Assembly: GCF_000219625.1 (NCBI RefSeq)
Contig: NC_018211.1
Span: forward strand, 1,178,001-1,242,000
Length of the DNA stretch: 64,000 nt
From: Zymoseptoria tritici IPO323
Taxonomy: Eukaryota > Ascomycota > Dothideomycetes > Mycosphaerellales > Mycosphaerellaceae
Direction: 5' to 3'
Each line of letters begins with the position of its first letter. Position 1 is the stretch's first letter. The notes under the pieces were generated by a model. The model made no database searches and had not been told where the DNA came from. It saw only the letters and a list, made by a program, of their open reading frames with translations. The position numbers were made by a program, and so were the translations under genes. Positions 20,517-29,423 of this stretch are shown one piece after another.

Positions 20517-21146
20517 TCACCAGTATGAGTACTTCGCCCACACAATCGAGGGCAGGAATGCACAAAGCACGATGACGAACCACAGCACTTGCTGCGGCTT
20601 TCCCCACAACCTCGCCCTCGGAGGCGTAACACGTACCACAGCCGTCGTAGTCGTCTGCCGAGTGGTAGTAGTAGTTCTGGTGCGGCGAGGCGCAGCAGCT
20701 TCGATGTCGCGGCGGTACGCATCTCCCATATTGCGCAAAGCCTCTCTCACAGTGGCGACGGCTCCGATGCGGGCGCTGCGCTCGGCGTCGGTGGACGGGA
20801 TGTCCTCCACATGATCGAAGCGGCCGAGAGGATCGGGAGTGTAGGCTGGCGGTGGGAGCTGGACGAAGTCGCCAGCGGTGTAAGCGGGAGGAACGCGCTC
20901 GGAGTCTGAGCTTGAGTTTGAGCTTGAGGACGCAGCTGGGGAGGGGCCGCTGCTGGCGACTTCCACCCTGCGAGAGGAGCGGGCGGAGTCGATGGCGTCC
21001 AGCCTGGCTTCGGCGTTGTTGACCAGGGTGGCGGCGTCGCTCAGTCTGCCCTCGGCGTTGCGCAGTGCGGCCATGTGGGCGTTCAGTCGCTGCCAGATGG
21101 TGAACTCGGGAGTGGTGTTTTGGACGTTGGCGTTGCCCTCGCTCAT
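20517..21146 (-). CDS. Tail-anchored-type membrane protein with two PPxY motifs (possible Rsp5 adaptor)
   Basis: The first true ATG is at 21146 (MSEGNANVQ), giving 209 residues; the frame extends eight codons upstream only to a GTG. The N-terminal third is helical (LNAHMAALRNAEGRLSDAA). A serine-rich linker leads to PPAY at 86-89 and PPAY at 99-102. A Thr/Arg-rich stretch (RRTRTTTTTRQTTTT) is followed by one hydrophobic helix (VLWFVIVLCAFLPSIVW) only a few residues from the end (AKYSYW), so a tail-anchored topology is likely. Paired PPxY motifs on a membrane anchor are the design of Rsp5/Nedd4 ligase adaptors; that role is inferred. No named family is recognised. It is the second such protein in the window (see 6211-6713). 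Confidence 0.7.
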   Translation of the reverse strand: MSEGNANVQNTTPEFTIWQRLNAHMAALRNAEGRLSDAATLVNNAEARLDAIDSARSSRRVEVASSGPSPAASSSSNSSSDSERVPPAYTAGDFVQLPPPAYTPDPLGRFDHVEDIPSTDAERSARIGAVATVREALRNMGDAYRRDIEAAAPRRTRTTTTTRQTTTTAVVRVTPPRARLWGKPQQVLWFVIVLCAFLPSIVWAKYSYW

Positions 21147-21635
21147 GGTGGGCGGACGGTTTGGAGGCACTTTCTGCGAAGTGCGTCGAGTGTGTTTTGG
21201 AATCGTCCTGCAAAATGTGCGAGGAGGATGCGCTGCTTGATAAAGTGGCCTGCCATATTTTCGTGGTGTGTGGGATCGGCTGTACTATGGTACTGGCGCC
21301 AGAGTTGGGAAAGTCAGCCACAGATGAGCGAGAAGAGCGTCGTCCGCGGTTGTCGAAGCCTGGTAAGAACATACTTGAACAATGGAACGGCCAGGAGGCG
21401 GTGGAAAGGTACCGCTTTTCACGACGCACTCGTGATCGAAATGGTGAAAATGATTGATTTCGATTAGTGAGATGCTCAGGGCACTCTGTATGAATAACAC
21501 AGGTTGAGAAACGTCTTGTTCTTGTATGATCATTCCTGAACTCCGCCGTACCCAACCGTAATGCAATTCTGATCGCTCTCGGTGATTCTGTTCACCCACT
21601 GAGCCTTTCAAACGCCGCTGAAAATACAGGTACAA
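21147..21635. other. Intergenic, SSL2 3' flank and PPxY gene leader
   Basis: These 489 bases lie between two minus-strand genes. Only shadow frames are seen. Confidence 0.45.
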
Positions 21636-24197
21636 TCACTCCAGCAAACCCTGCTGCTGCTTCTTCATCCTCTCCTTGAACCGATCTTCCTTCTTGAAGA
21701 ACGCATTGCGAGGTTTCGCCAACGCCTTGTTCGCATTGTTCTTCGAGTACTCCATATACGCCATATCCTCACCACCCGCGAGCGAAGAAAGAGTGCCCGC
21801 TTGCCGGCGCACACCACTTCCCTTCTTCTTCTGCCGAGCTTGATTCTTGTCGCTGAACAGATCGTCTTGAATGTCCTCTACTCCACCAGTGGTGTCAGAC
21901 TGGATGAGCACATCCTGAAGAAGCGTCATCCGCTCGTTTTGAGTGTTGAACGCCAGGTTGGGCATGCGGTCGATACCGTTCAAATGCGTGATGACCTTGA
22001 ACGCATAGCCCTGGTCGACGAGGAAGGCCTGGCGTTTGGATGAGTAGTACATCTCATTTGTGTCCTTGCTCACGAGACTGTAGAAGAATGCATTGAAGCC
22101 TTCATCGTTACGTCTCTTGGCTCGCAGAATTCTGCCAAGTCGCTGAGCTTCTTGACGTCGAGAACCGTAGTGGGAGGAGATTTGGATCAAGCAGGTGGCC
22201 TCCGGCAAGTCGAGCGAGGTATCTCCAATCTTCGAGAGGAAGACCGTGGACACAGCATCGTTTTGCTGAAAGTTTTGCAGCACGACTTCACGTTCTCGCT
22301 GGCTTGTGTCTCCGTAAATGTAGGGCTTCGTCATGCCAGTTGCATACTTTTCGAGAGCATAGACGTTGTCGGAGAAGACTATCACCTTGTCGCCTCTCCG
22401 CTCATGAAAGTCGATCAAGAACTGACATGCCTGGTACTTGCGCGGGTTCATCGTCGACAGCAAACTGCGCTTGTTCGTCGTCTTGGCTTGGAGATACTCG
22501 CTGTAGAACTCGGTCGTCATCGGGCACCAGACCTCAGCACATTGCACTCGCGCGATGTGGCCTTCTTCACTCAGCTGCAGCCAGTTGGCTTCGTACAGCT
22601 TTGGGCCGATCAGAAAGTTCAAGTCCTTGATCTTGTCATCTTCTCGCAGCAATGTAGCAGTCAGTCCGAGCTTCGAGTGTGTCTTGATGCGCTCCGTGAC
22701 ACGTCGAAACATATCAGCCGGGACAACGTGCACCTCATCGAGCACCATCAGACCCCATTCGCGGGATGTGATAAAGTCCATGACTTGCTTGCTATCGTGC
22801 GCACGTCGTGTGTTTTGCGTGACCATGCTGTAGGTGCAAATTATGACACCAGCCTTGTGGTTGAGCTTCTCCTTCTCGCCACTGGTGAAGATTGCAATAT
22901 CCTCAGGGTTGATGTTGGACCACTTCTTGAACTCTTCTTTCCACTGCACCGCACTCATGGCGCTGGTGCAGAGCACTATTGCGCTCTTCTTGACTGTACA
23001 CGCTGCAGTGATGCCGACCAACGTCTTGCCAGCGCCACAAGGTAGCACAATGATTCCACTCCTTGCGCGTCCATTTCCAAACATCTTGCTAAGTGCATGC
23101 TCCTGGTAGTATCGAATTTGTACGTTGGGTCGAAGGTCGATATCGAGTGTGGCATTGATGTCGTCCGCGCGGAAGTCGTACTCTTCGGTGAGTGGTAAAT
23201 TGAGCTTTACATTGCAGTGTTCTTGAACAAGCTGAATCTTACTGCCGTCAATCTCGAACGAATGAACCTGATCCAGCTCATCGTCTTCCTCTTCCTCCCT
23301 CAAGAACTCAGTCATCGTCTTCTCCGCTTCTCGTCCTCCATACTCATCGTCTGAGTCCTCGTTATCCTCGTCCCTTCTTTGATTGGCTTCCACCTGTGCC
23401 TGCGCCTCTTTCACACCAGCTGCGTCTTTCGTTCCGGGAATGATGAGGCCACCCATCTTTGCTGCCTTCTCTGTCACGAGCTCCTCTGTCTCTTCCACGC
23501 GACATGTGCTGATAACAGGGTCGCGGAGGAGCATTTGCAGGACCGAAGCATCATTACTTTCGATGAAGTACTTGTTGTGCTTCAACACAAGTCTCACCTT
23601 TCCGAACGATTGTGTAACTTCATGCACGAAATCTATGATGTTTTGTGGGACCTTGGTCTTTGAGAAGAGCTCCAGATCTCGAATGATGTCCTGCTCGGTC
23701 AAGCCTACCGATACGGCAGCGAACAAGCTGTGTGGGCTGATCGTATACTCGTGCATATTCGTGGTCCTGCTCTGTGGCTCCGCGATATTGATCAAGAAGT
23801 TCTGGGCCTGCTTGAAACTCGGAGCAAACGTTTCGAGAACTACTTTGCCATTCTGCGGATCTATCCATAGCGGTCGGAGGTGATGATCTGCTTTGAGGGA
23901 CTCATTGAAGAAGTCCCGTGTCGGCCTGAAGAGGTGGCTCGCCGCGTCACCATTTGCCCGTGCTCCATCCGCCTTCTGATATGTGGAAGGCTGATATCGC
24001 TTCACCACATTGTCCAGTTTTCTGGCTACCGGCGCCTTCTTCCCGCTCGTTCCGCTCGCAGTCTCGTCGTCCTCGTCGAAGTCATCGCTGCCAGAGTAGT
24101 CATCGTCGCTGATGATGCTCACGGGCGTGCTCACGCCGGAGGCCACTCGCTTTGAGGATCTGCCGCTCGCAGGCGCCGCTTTCCGTTTGGGCGCCAT
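21636..24197 (-). CDS. SSL2: TFIIH 3'-5' DNA helicase/translocase subunit XPB
   Basis: One exon encodes 853 residues, the usual length for Ssl2/Rad25. It is the ATP-driven translocase of TFIIH, used to open promoters and in nucleotide excision repair. An acidic, Ser-rich N-terminus with basic clusters precedes the XPB N-terminal domain (RPTRDFFNESLKADHHLRPLWIDP and following). Helicase motifs are intact: Walker A LPCGAGKTLVGI, motif II DEVHVVPADM, motif III GLTATLLREDDK and motif VI QRLGRILRAKRR. The SSHYGSRRQEAQ block before motif VI is typical. The C-terminus (FFKKEDRFKERMKKQQQGLLE) is the lysine-rich fungal tail. I see no defect. Confidence 0.96.
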   Translation of the reverse strand: MAPKRKAAPASGRSSKRVASGVSTPVSIISDDDYSGSDDFDEDDETASGTSGKKAPVARKLDNVVKRYQPSTYQKADGARANGDAASHLFRPTRDFFNESLKADHHLRPLWIDPQNGKVVLETFAPSFKQAQNFLINIAEPQSRTTNMHEYTISPHSLFAAVSVGLTEQDIIRDLELFSKTKVPQNIIDFVHEVTQSFGKVRLVLKHNKYFIESNDASVLQMLLRDPVISTCRVEETEELVTEKAAKMGGLIIPGTKDAAGVKEAQAQVEANQRRDEDNEDSDDEYGGREAEKTMTEFLREEEEDDELDQVHSFEIDGSKIQLVQEHCNVKLNLPLTEEYDFRADDINATLDIDLRPNVQIRYYQEHALSKMFGNGRARSGIIVLPCGAGKTLVGITAACTVKKSAIVLCTSAMSAVQWKEEFKKWSNINPEDIAIFTSGEKEKLNHKAGVIICTYSMVTQNTRRAHDSKQVMDFITSREWGLMVLDEVHVVPADMFRRVTERIKTHSKLGLTATLLREDDKIKDLNFLIGPKLYEANWLQLSEEGHIARVQCAEVWCPMTTEFYSEYLQAKTTNKRSLLSTMNPRKYQACQFLIDFHERRGDKVIVFSDNVYALEKYATGMTKPYIYGDTSQREREVVLQNFQQNDAVSTVFLSKIGDTSLDLPEATCLIQISSHYGSRRQEAQRLGRILRAKRRNDEGFNAFFYSLVSKDTNEMYYSSKRQAFLVDQGYAFKVITHLNGIDRMPNLAFNTQNERMTLLQDVLIQSDTTGGVEDIQDDLFSDKNQARQKKKGSGVRRQAGTLSSLAGGEDMAYMEYSKNNANKALAKPRNAFFKKEDRFKERMKKQQQGLLE

Positions 24198-24550
24198 GAT
24201 GGCAGATTGTCGGAGTGAAGAATCGATGCGCGGCCAGGTTTGGTGAAGAGACGCAGATGGAGACTGAAGGAATGGAATGTCTCGAGGTTCACAGAGTCAT
24301 GGCAAGATGACTAAGTGGTAGAGTCGTCGGTGGTCATCGCCGGAACATGTGGAATCGCGGAGCGAAGTGCGATCGCCGACTCTCTCCGGAGGACTCTCAC
24401 ATGTGCTCATCAACCACATCTCTAAACCCAGTATAAAACTCGTCAGTTTCTCGGTTTCAACTGCATCTCAACTATCAAGAGACTTTCGAAACAGACTACA
24501 CCTTCGATCTCGAGCTTCACGAGCCGTCAGAGCTGGATCTTGACATCGCA
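24198..24550. other. Divergent promoter region, SSL2 / DUF4748-type gene
   Basis: These 353 bases lie between divergent start codons. A TATAAA lies at 24432-24437, about 114 bases before the ATG at 24551. Confidence 0.5.
24432..24437 (+). promoter_or_regulatory. TATA box candidate for the DUF4748-type gene
   Basis: The sequence is CAGTATAAAACTCG. Its distance to the start codon at 24551 fits a TATA box plus leader. Assignment rests on motif and position only. Confidence 0.35.
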
Positions 24551-24954
24551 ATGAATACCGTTTGCAGCTTCCGCATTTCCCTGTCTATACACAACTGACG
24601 AATACTTGATAGGTACGATCAGTAGGCTACGGGTGGGGCGTCCTCATCGTCGCTGGAGGAGGATCATATTACTTTGCAAAGCGCAGCATCAACTCCGACC
24701 GAGAAGAGCGAGCACGAGCCGAGGAGGAACGAAGACAAAACGCAGAGCGACTCCGAGTACAAGAAGCCATGACCCGCAACCGAGCAATGGGCGACAAAGC
24801 GGCAGCGAAACGAGCGGCGACGGGAGACCATCCATCACCGAGCCGAGAGGCAGCGGGAGATCCTGCGCCGGTGGATCATGTAGAGGAGCCTGTGAGAGGG
24901 AAATACGAGGCGGCGGTACCGTTTCGGTCAAAGAAGGGCGATCGATTCAGTTGA
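24551..24954 (+). CDS. Small membrane protein of the DUF4748 type, probably mitochondrial
   Basis: A nine-base first exon (ATGAATACC, 24551-24559) joins exon 24613-24954 over a 53-base intron with a weak GTTTGC donor, a CTGAC branch site and a GATAG acceptor. The product has 116 residues. It starts MNTVRSVGYGWGVLIVAGGGSYYFAKRSI in two pieces: a short N-terminus, then one glycine-rich membrane helix ending in a YYFAK motif. A charged coiled-coil-like stretch (REERARAEEERRQNAERLRVQ) follows, and the end is basic (RSKKGDRFS). The helix plus Tyr-Phe-Ala-Lys motif is what I know from fungal DUF4748 proteins. Function is unknown; a mitochondrial inner-membrane location is inference. Confidence 0.6.
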
Positions 24955-25340
24955 TGATGGGCATCACCATGTTTGAAAAGCATTGAGACATTTTAGCGAT
25001 TTGGTGCAAAGAGCTGCATTGGAAGAGGACAAGAGGATTGGGCAGAGGGTAGACATGTTACGATATTGAAGGAAAAAAGATGTAAGCTACGGGTCGGTGG
25101 CCCATGCTTACGGTGAAAATGGGTAACACGACTAGAAGCTCTGAAGGTTTGTGCATTGTATATGCTTGAGCCACTGCGAACCTCTGCGCAGAAATCGAAG
25201 AACTCAGCTCCTCGCAAGCACCATGCTGTTCTCATGTCCGGAAGAATCAATCAAAACGCCATACCAACGCCCGATGTATGCTCATGCTGGACCTCATATC
25301 GGGTCAAGTAAAAATGTATACGAGTCTTTCTGGTTCCTCA
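24955..25340. other. Convergent 3' region, no gene seen
   Basis: These 386 bases lie between two convergent small genes. I see nothing beyond short frames. Confidence 0.45.
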
Positions 25341-25669
25341 TCACCTCGCTCGGGCAAAGGCGCCAGCATAGTCATCGAGTGACGAGCTTGGAAGGCAATC
25401 CCGGAAGCTGAGAGGACGGCTATGACAATGCAATCAGTGTTGTTCCGGAGCAGATCTCCAGCTCGACCAACTTACAGATTGGCAAAGCGTTGGTCCTGGC
25501 TGGCGTTCTGGCTGATGATATATGCGCCGGCGAGTGGAGCGCTGACAATCGCACACCAGTAAGTGACTGCTGTGACAGTGCCCACAAGATTTTGTCGTCC
25601 CGTTGATGCGACTTGGTTTGAGCGTAGCGCGTGCGTTGAAGCGTATCGTAGACCTTGAGTGAGAGCCAT
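25341..25669 (-). CDS. Tiny membrane protein, possible mitochondrial inner-membrane component
   Basis: Exons 25476-25669 and 25341-25419 join over a 56-base intron (donor GTAAGT, branch CTGAT, acceptor CATAG), giving 90 residues. An alternative acceptor 12 bases later (CTCAG) keeps the same frame. The N-terminus (MALTQGLRYASTHALRSNQVAS) is Arg/Ser/Ala-rich and lacks acidic residues, like a mitochondrial targeting peptide. One hydrophobic helix (VTAVTYWCAIVSAPLAGAYII) follows, then a short soluble tail. The layout is that of accessory respiratory-chain or assembly subunits, but no family is recognised. Without splicing the frame stops directly at the donor TAA, so a 65-residue form is possible. 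Confidence 0.5.
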
Positions 25670-26478
25670 GCTGGTGGTTCTGCTGAGTGGAAAGATTGAC
25701 CGATCGATGGGTTCGTGGTTGTTTTCGAGAGCGCAAGAAGTGACAGACCGTGTTGTCTTTGGAAGGCTGTTGCTCGAGAAGGTGTTCTGGTGCTTCTTCG
25801 AATCACCAAGATTGCGAATGAGTTCGACAAGGAATAGGTTGTCTTGTGATCGATTGTGATCGGCTAATCAGTATAATCTGCTAGCGACAATTCGGAAGGT
25901 GAATAGTGCAACGCTTGACGGATGAACGAGAGGTTTCGAGTGAAACTGTGTCGATGATGAGTTGCCCACGAAAGCATCAGAAGACGGCAGTTTGCTGGAG
26001 ACAATATGGTTGGCCTTCGAGCCACATCATCGTCTATTCGTATATTCCTTCCGTTACGTTGTCGTTGGAATGCCCGGAAGAAGTCTTTACCCCTGCACGT
26101 ATGGCACCATCACCCCATACATTGCATGATCAAACAACCAGAAGCCGCACTTTGCCGCCGCAGAAGTGGGACCTGCATGTCGATGGGAAACTGGCGCAAG
26201 GCATCAATGCGGCCACGATGGGAGTAAAGCCGCTCGTGGTGTGATTTGCCGTGGGTATTCACCACTTTCGAGCACTGTCACATGCTCATTCACTTCCGCG
26301 GTCGTTTCATCACATTTTCGCGTTTCTCATTTGCTCCTCAGTCGTATTCGAATGCAAGGAGCAATGTCCAGTATATACGTCGCTTGCTTGCTTGGCTTGC
26401 TCACCGTCTGAATTACCGCTGTGACGACCACCAAGAAACCCTGGTCTCCGGCCAAGCAAGAATGGCACAAAGCAAGCT
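25670..26478. other. Intergenic, no gene seen
   Basis: These 809 bases lie between two minus-strand genes. Plus-strand frames of 70-110 residues here have no motif. Confidence 0.45.
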
Positions 26479-27627
26479 TCAGTACCCATCGTTGATTCGC
26501 CCGTAGTCCCGGATCTCTTGACCGGTTGGGCGTCTGACACAGTATTCCATGGGAATGTCATTGTTCTTGTCCAGGGGCAGTCTCTCGAGACGGAATTGTT
26601 CGTACAACCCGCCTTTGGCGTTCGTCGGCCGGTGCATACTGATGACAATATAAAGTCCATCATATCGAATTCCTTCTGTAGGAGCATAGCGATGCTTAGA
26701 CTTGTTTCGTAATACTCTAACCGGGTTCTGCGTTCGGAGGGACGCATGCAGAGTACGCGTCTGGTTGGTGGATTCTGCGTGTCTCTTGGGATCGTCATTT
26801 TCGTGACTGCCGGAGCCGGAGTAATACAAGACGTCGCCCATGTCCTTGTCGAGCTCATCGTACGCTCCGCTCACCACGATCGAATAGGCGCCATTCTTAG
26901 TGTCTCCCGAAATCCCAGCTTGCGAAGCTCCGTGTGCTCCATAGTATAGCGAGGAAAGCCGGTTCGGGAACCATTGGCCCACTTCGAGGCCGTTATGTCC
27001 GTAGACATCAAACGGCCTCTTCTTGTGCTTCAGCTCGGGATTCAGAACGGTCGAAAAGCGCCCTGCGTCGGATGCAGTCTTCCTTGCGAGGCCGTTCATT
27101 ATGCCGTCTTTTCCCCAAATTGGATGACCAGACGGTGGAATCTTCACACGGCCCGTACTGGTTGAAGTAGAACTCGTCTTTCGTTTCTTCGCCACTCGCC
27201 CATCCTCGTCCTCCTCCGCATCGTCGGCATCCGCATCGCCAACGATCTCAACCTTCGCTCGGACATCCACTTCCGGGGGTGCTCCCCAATTCTCTCCTTC
27301 CCACTTTTCGAGGAGACCCTGTGCTCTTTGCCGGTATGCCTGTGGGAATTGAAACTCTGGCCTCTTGCACAGAAGGCCTAGCATGTCCTGTAGTTTCGCT
27401 TTCTCCTTAAGCTCGCGGTTGATTTCGACCTCATCGTTCAGCCATGTAAGCAGAACGTCGAGCCGAGCATACATGGGCTTGAACTGCTCGGAGTCTTCGT
27501 CTGGTATTCCATTTTGGCGCCTGCTGAACATCGCCAACTTGGAAACAGCTTCTTTGCTTTCTTTCAAGATCGCGGCAACCCTTCCGGCCTGATTTCGGGA
27601 GTCTTTTTTGATGTCGGTATAAGCCAT
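26479..27627 (-). CDS. SRA/YDG-domain protein with an N-terminal helical (TFIIS-N-like) domain
   Basis: The first true ATG is at 27627 (MAYTDIKKDS), giving 382 residues; the frame continues upstream without an ATG. SRA/YDG domains recognise modified or hemimethylated cytosine in UHRF1 and plant SUVH proteins. The SRA domain lies at about residues 200-350: VGQWFPNRLSSLYYGAHGAS, the hallmark SGAYDELDKDMGDVLYYSGSG, a NPVRVLRN strand, and YDGLYIV, which fits the YDG signature. The N-terminal 130 residues are all-helical (LDVLLTWLNDEVEINRELKEK, RQRAQGLLEKWE) and resemble a TFIIS N/LEDGF-type bundle. Between them lie an acidic stretch and an AKKRK nuclear signal. There is no RING, PHD or SET domain. 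The likely role is a chromatin or DNA-modification reader; that is inferred from the fold only. Confidence 0.82.
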   Translation of the reverse strand: MAYTDIKKDSRNQAGRVAAILKESKEAVSKLAMFSRRQNGIPDEDSEQFKPMYARLDVLLTWLNDEVEINRELKEKAKLQDMLGLLCKRPEFQFPQAYRQRAQGLLEKWEGENWGAPPEVDVRAKVEIVGDADADDAEEDEDGRVAKKRKTSSTSTSTGRVKIPPSGHPIWGKDGIMNGLARKTASDAGRFSTVLNPELKHKKRPFDVYGHNGLEVGQWFPNRLSSLYYGAHGASQAGISGDTKNGAYSIVVSGAYDELDKDMGDVLYYSGSGSHENDDPKRHAESTNQTRTLHASLRTQNPVRVLRNKSKHRYAPTEGIRYDGLYIVISMHRPTNAKGGLYEQFRLERLPLDKNNDIPMEYCVRRPTGQEIRDYGRINDGY

Positions 27628-28204
27628 CGTCGCTATTGGACTACCTCCTAGTCGAGACGAGTACCAACGGCTGTCTCGCTTCGGCTTATGACACACCAGA
27701 ATTTGATGCTCCAAAATGTGATGTCGCAGTTCACTTCGAGATGATTGAGCATTGAGGTATCGATATTCCTAGACCGCGTTGATGTGAAGGAATACCAAGT
27801 AGATCAATAGTGTTGTTATTGTAACGAGAAATCGAAACACCGCCATCTCACCTTGATGGCGCGAGCAAGCTTAGTAAGCCTGGCTTACAGGAGGCATGGA
27901 TGTTCGAGTGAGGTCCTCACTCTTCTCACTTCGTCCTCACTTCTTCACCACACTCTGTACTTTAGTTCGAGTCGTTAAGGTACCTGTATGCTCGCTTTTT
28001 TTCTCACTCCTCGGTCTCGCTTTGTATTATCAGGTCGAGTCTCCCGAAGCTCAAGAACAATAACATAAAGTGAGGCTCGCGAATGCATTGTCTTGGTCAC
28101 TGCATAACGCGGCTACATGAGAGGAAAGCCATCACCTGCCGGATGTTTGTAGCTCCGTTCCATCTTCCTCCATGTCACGAGAGCATGACTTTCGTCGAAG
28201 CCAT
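27628..28204. other. Intergenic, no gene seen
   Basis: These 577 bases lie between the SRA gene start and the stop of the CipC-like gene. Around 27900-28020 there are repeated CTCACTTC/CCTCACT words in a pyrimidine-rich tract, probably promoter sequence. Confidence 0.45.
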
Positions 28205-28690
28205 CTACCAGCCGAAGTGCTCCTTCACATGTCTCGGTGGCTCCTGCTGGTTTGGATCGTACTGGTCCTGGTCGCCGTAGTGAGAGTCGTACAGCTCCTC
28301 GCTGCGCTCCCTCGCCTGGCGCTTGGCCTTCTCGCGGTCAATGTAGTCGGCGCCCTTGGTCTCGGCGAGCTTGTCAACCTCAGCTCCGGCGAAACCGGCG
28401 AGGAGCTCCTTTGCAAACTGGTGAGACACTGGCTTGCCTGTGTGACGCTTCTGTCAGTCTTGACGACCAGAGCTGCTAGAAGATGAAAGGCTCACCCTCT
28501 TTGCGCTGGCGGTCCTCGAAGGCCTTGAAGCCGGCGAAGGCGGCACCACCAGCGAGGAGTTCGTGGGAGAACTCGGCCTTGTTGTCAGACTCGTAAGTCT
28601 CACGGTAGTTGTCGCGAGCTTCGTCTGAGAGATGTCAGTCAAAGGAAGACTCATCGCTCACATTCGAAGCCACGTACCGAATCCGAACAT
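28205..28690 (-). CDS. CipC-like stress/antibiotic response protein (DUF3759 family)
   Basis: Three exons (28678-28690, 28496-28624, 28205-28437) with in-phase junctions give 124 residues. The first exon has 13 bases (MFGF plus one base). The protein reads as a typical DUF3759 member: MFGFDEARDNY, then AEFSHELLAGGAAFAGFKAFE, FAKELLAGFAGAEVDKLAETKG, a charged helix (DREKAKRQARERSEELY) and an HFGW end. The family is named after the concanamycin-induced CipC protein of Aspergillus nidulans. Members are often strongly expressed under stress or in contact with hosts. The molecular role is unknown. The two alanine-rich helices could associate with membranes. The introns have good signals (GTACGT and GTGAGC donors). 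Confidence 0.88.
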
Positions 28691-29423
28691 CTTGAGTGAG
28701 GTGTGTGTGTAGTGTGCTGTGGTATCGTCGGAATGGATTGGTTCCGAAGAGCAGTGTCTAGCTTGAGTGATTTGTTGTTCGTGAGAGAGAGGAGAAGACT
28801 TTCGTTCGCTGACACGTGGAAAGGAGATCAATAAATACTGAGCCGTCCAAGCTGTCGTCACGCCTGCCTCAGTCCCTGAATCGTGCCCCTCATTGCGACA
28901 TTGACATTGATGGCGGGGCATGAGCTGAGGGCGTTTTGCGTGGTTTCCCGATGGAACGGTCTAGCCAATGGCCTCATGTCTATGCAACCTCCGGGCACCA
29001 GATCCTGCTCGTCCTTGGATATGCACAGCCCTGTGAGCGACTTATCGTCGCAAAATTTGTCAAGCTACTGGCCTCGACAGATCTCAGTGGTCGACTGTCA
29101 AGCTGTGAAGGCAGCTTGCCGATGTGACGTGGTGGTTTCAAACGGCATGTGCAAACGCCCTGATCGCCAGGCCGCGTAAGCTTTTGGGAACGATGCACAA
29201 GCCTCTGCCAAGAAAGCTTGATCCAGAAGTGAAGATCGGGAGTGGAGAGCTCGCAGGATGACCGCAGTTATCAGCTTCACCGAGAACACAGAACAAGTCA
29301 TTTTCTTTCCAAAGCCTGCCGTTGCCACCAAGCAGAAGTCACCAGAGAATACACAGCCCTTCCTGCATCATCGCCATCTCAGTCGAGCTTCATGCAAGAG
29401 AAGCTCCCCTGAAACCAATCATC
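28691..29423. other. Divergent promoter region, CipC-like / thioesterase-like gene
   Basis: These 733 bases lie between divergent start codons. A TGTGTGTGT run near 28703 lies in the CipC-like leader. I see no gene. Confidence 0.45.

Noticed and set aside
20401..21555. 384-residue minus-strand open frame overlapping the PPxY gene
   Set aside because: Arg/His/Ser-rich, no motif, and a different frame from the PPxY protein, which has a membrane helix and true ATG; it is a GC-driven shadow.
27628..27714. N-terminal extension of the SRA protein
   Set aside because: The frame is open but its first codon is TTG; the first ATG is at 27627.
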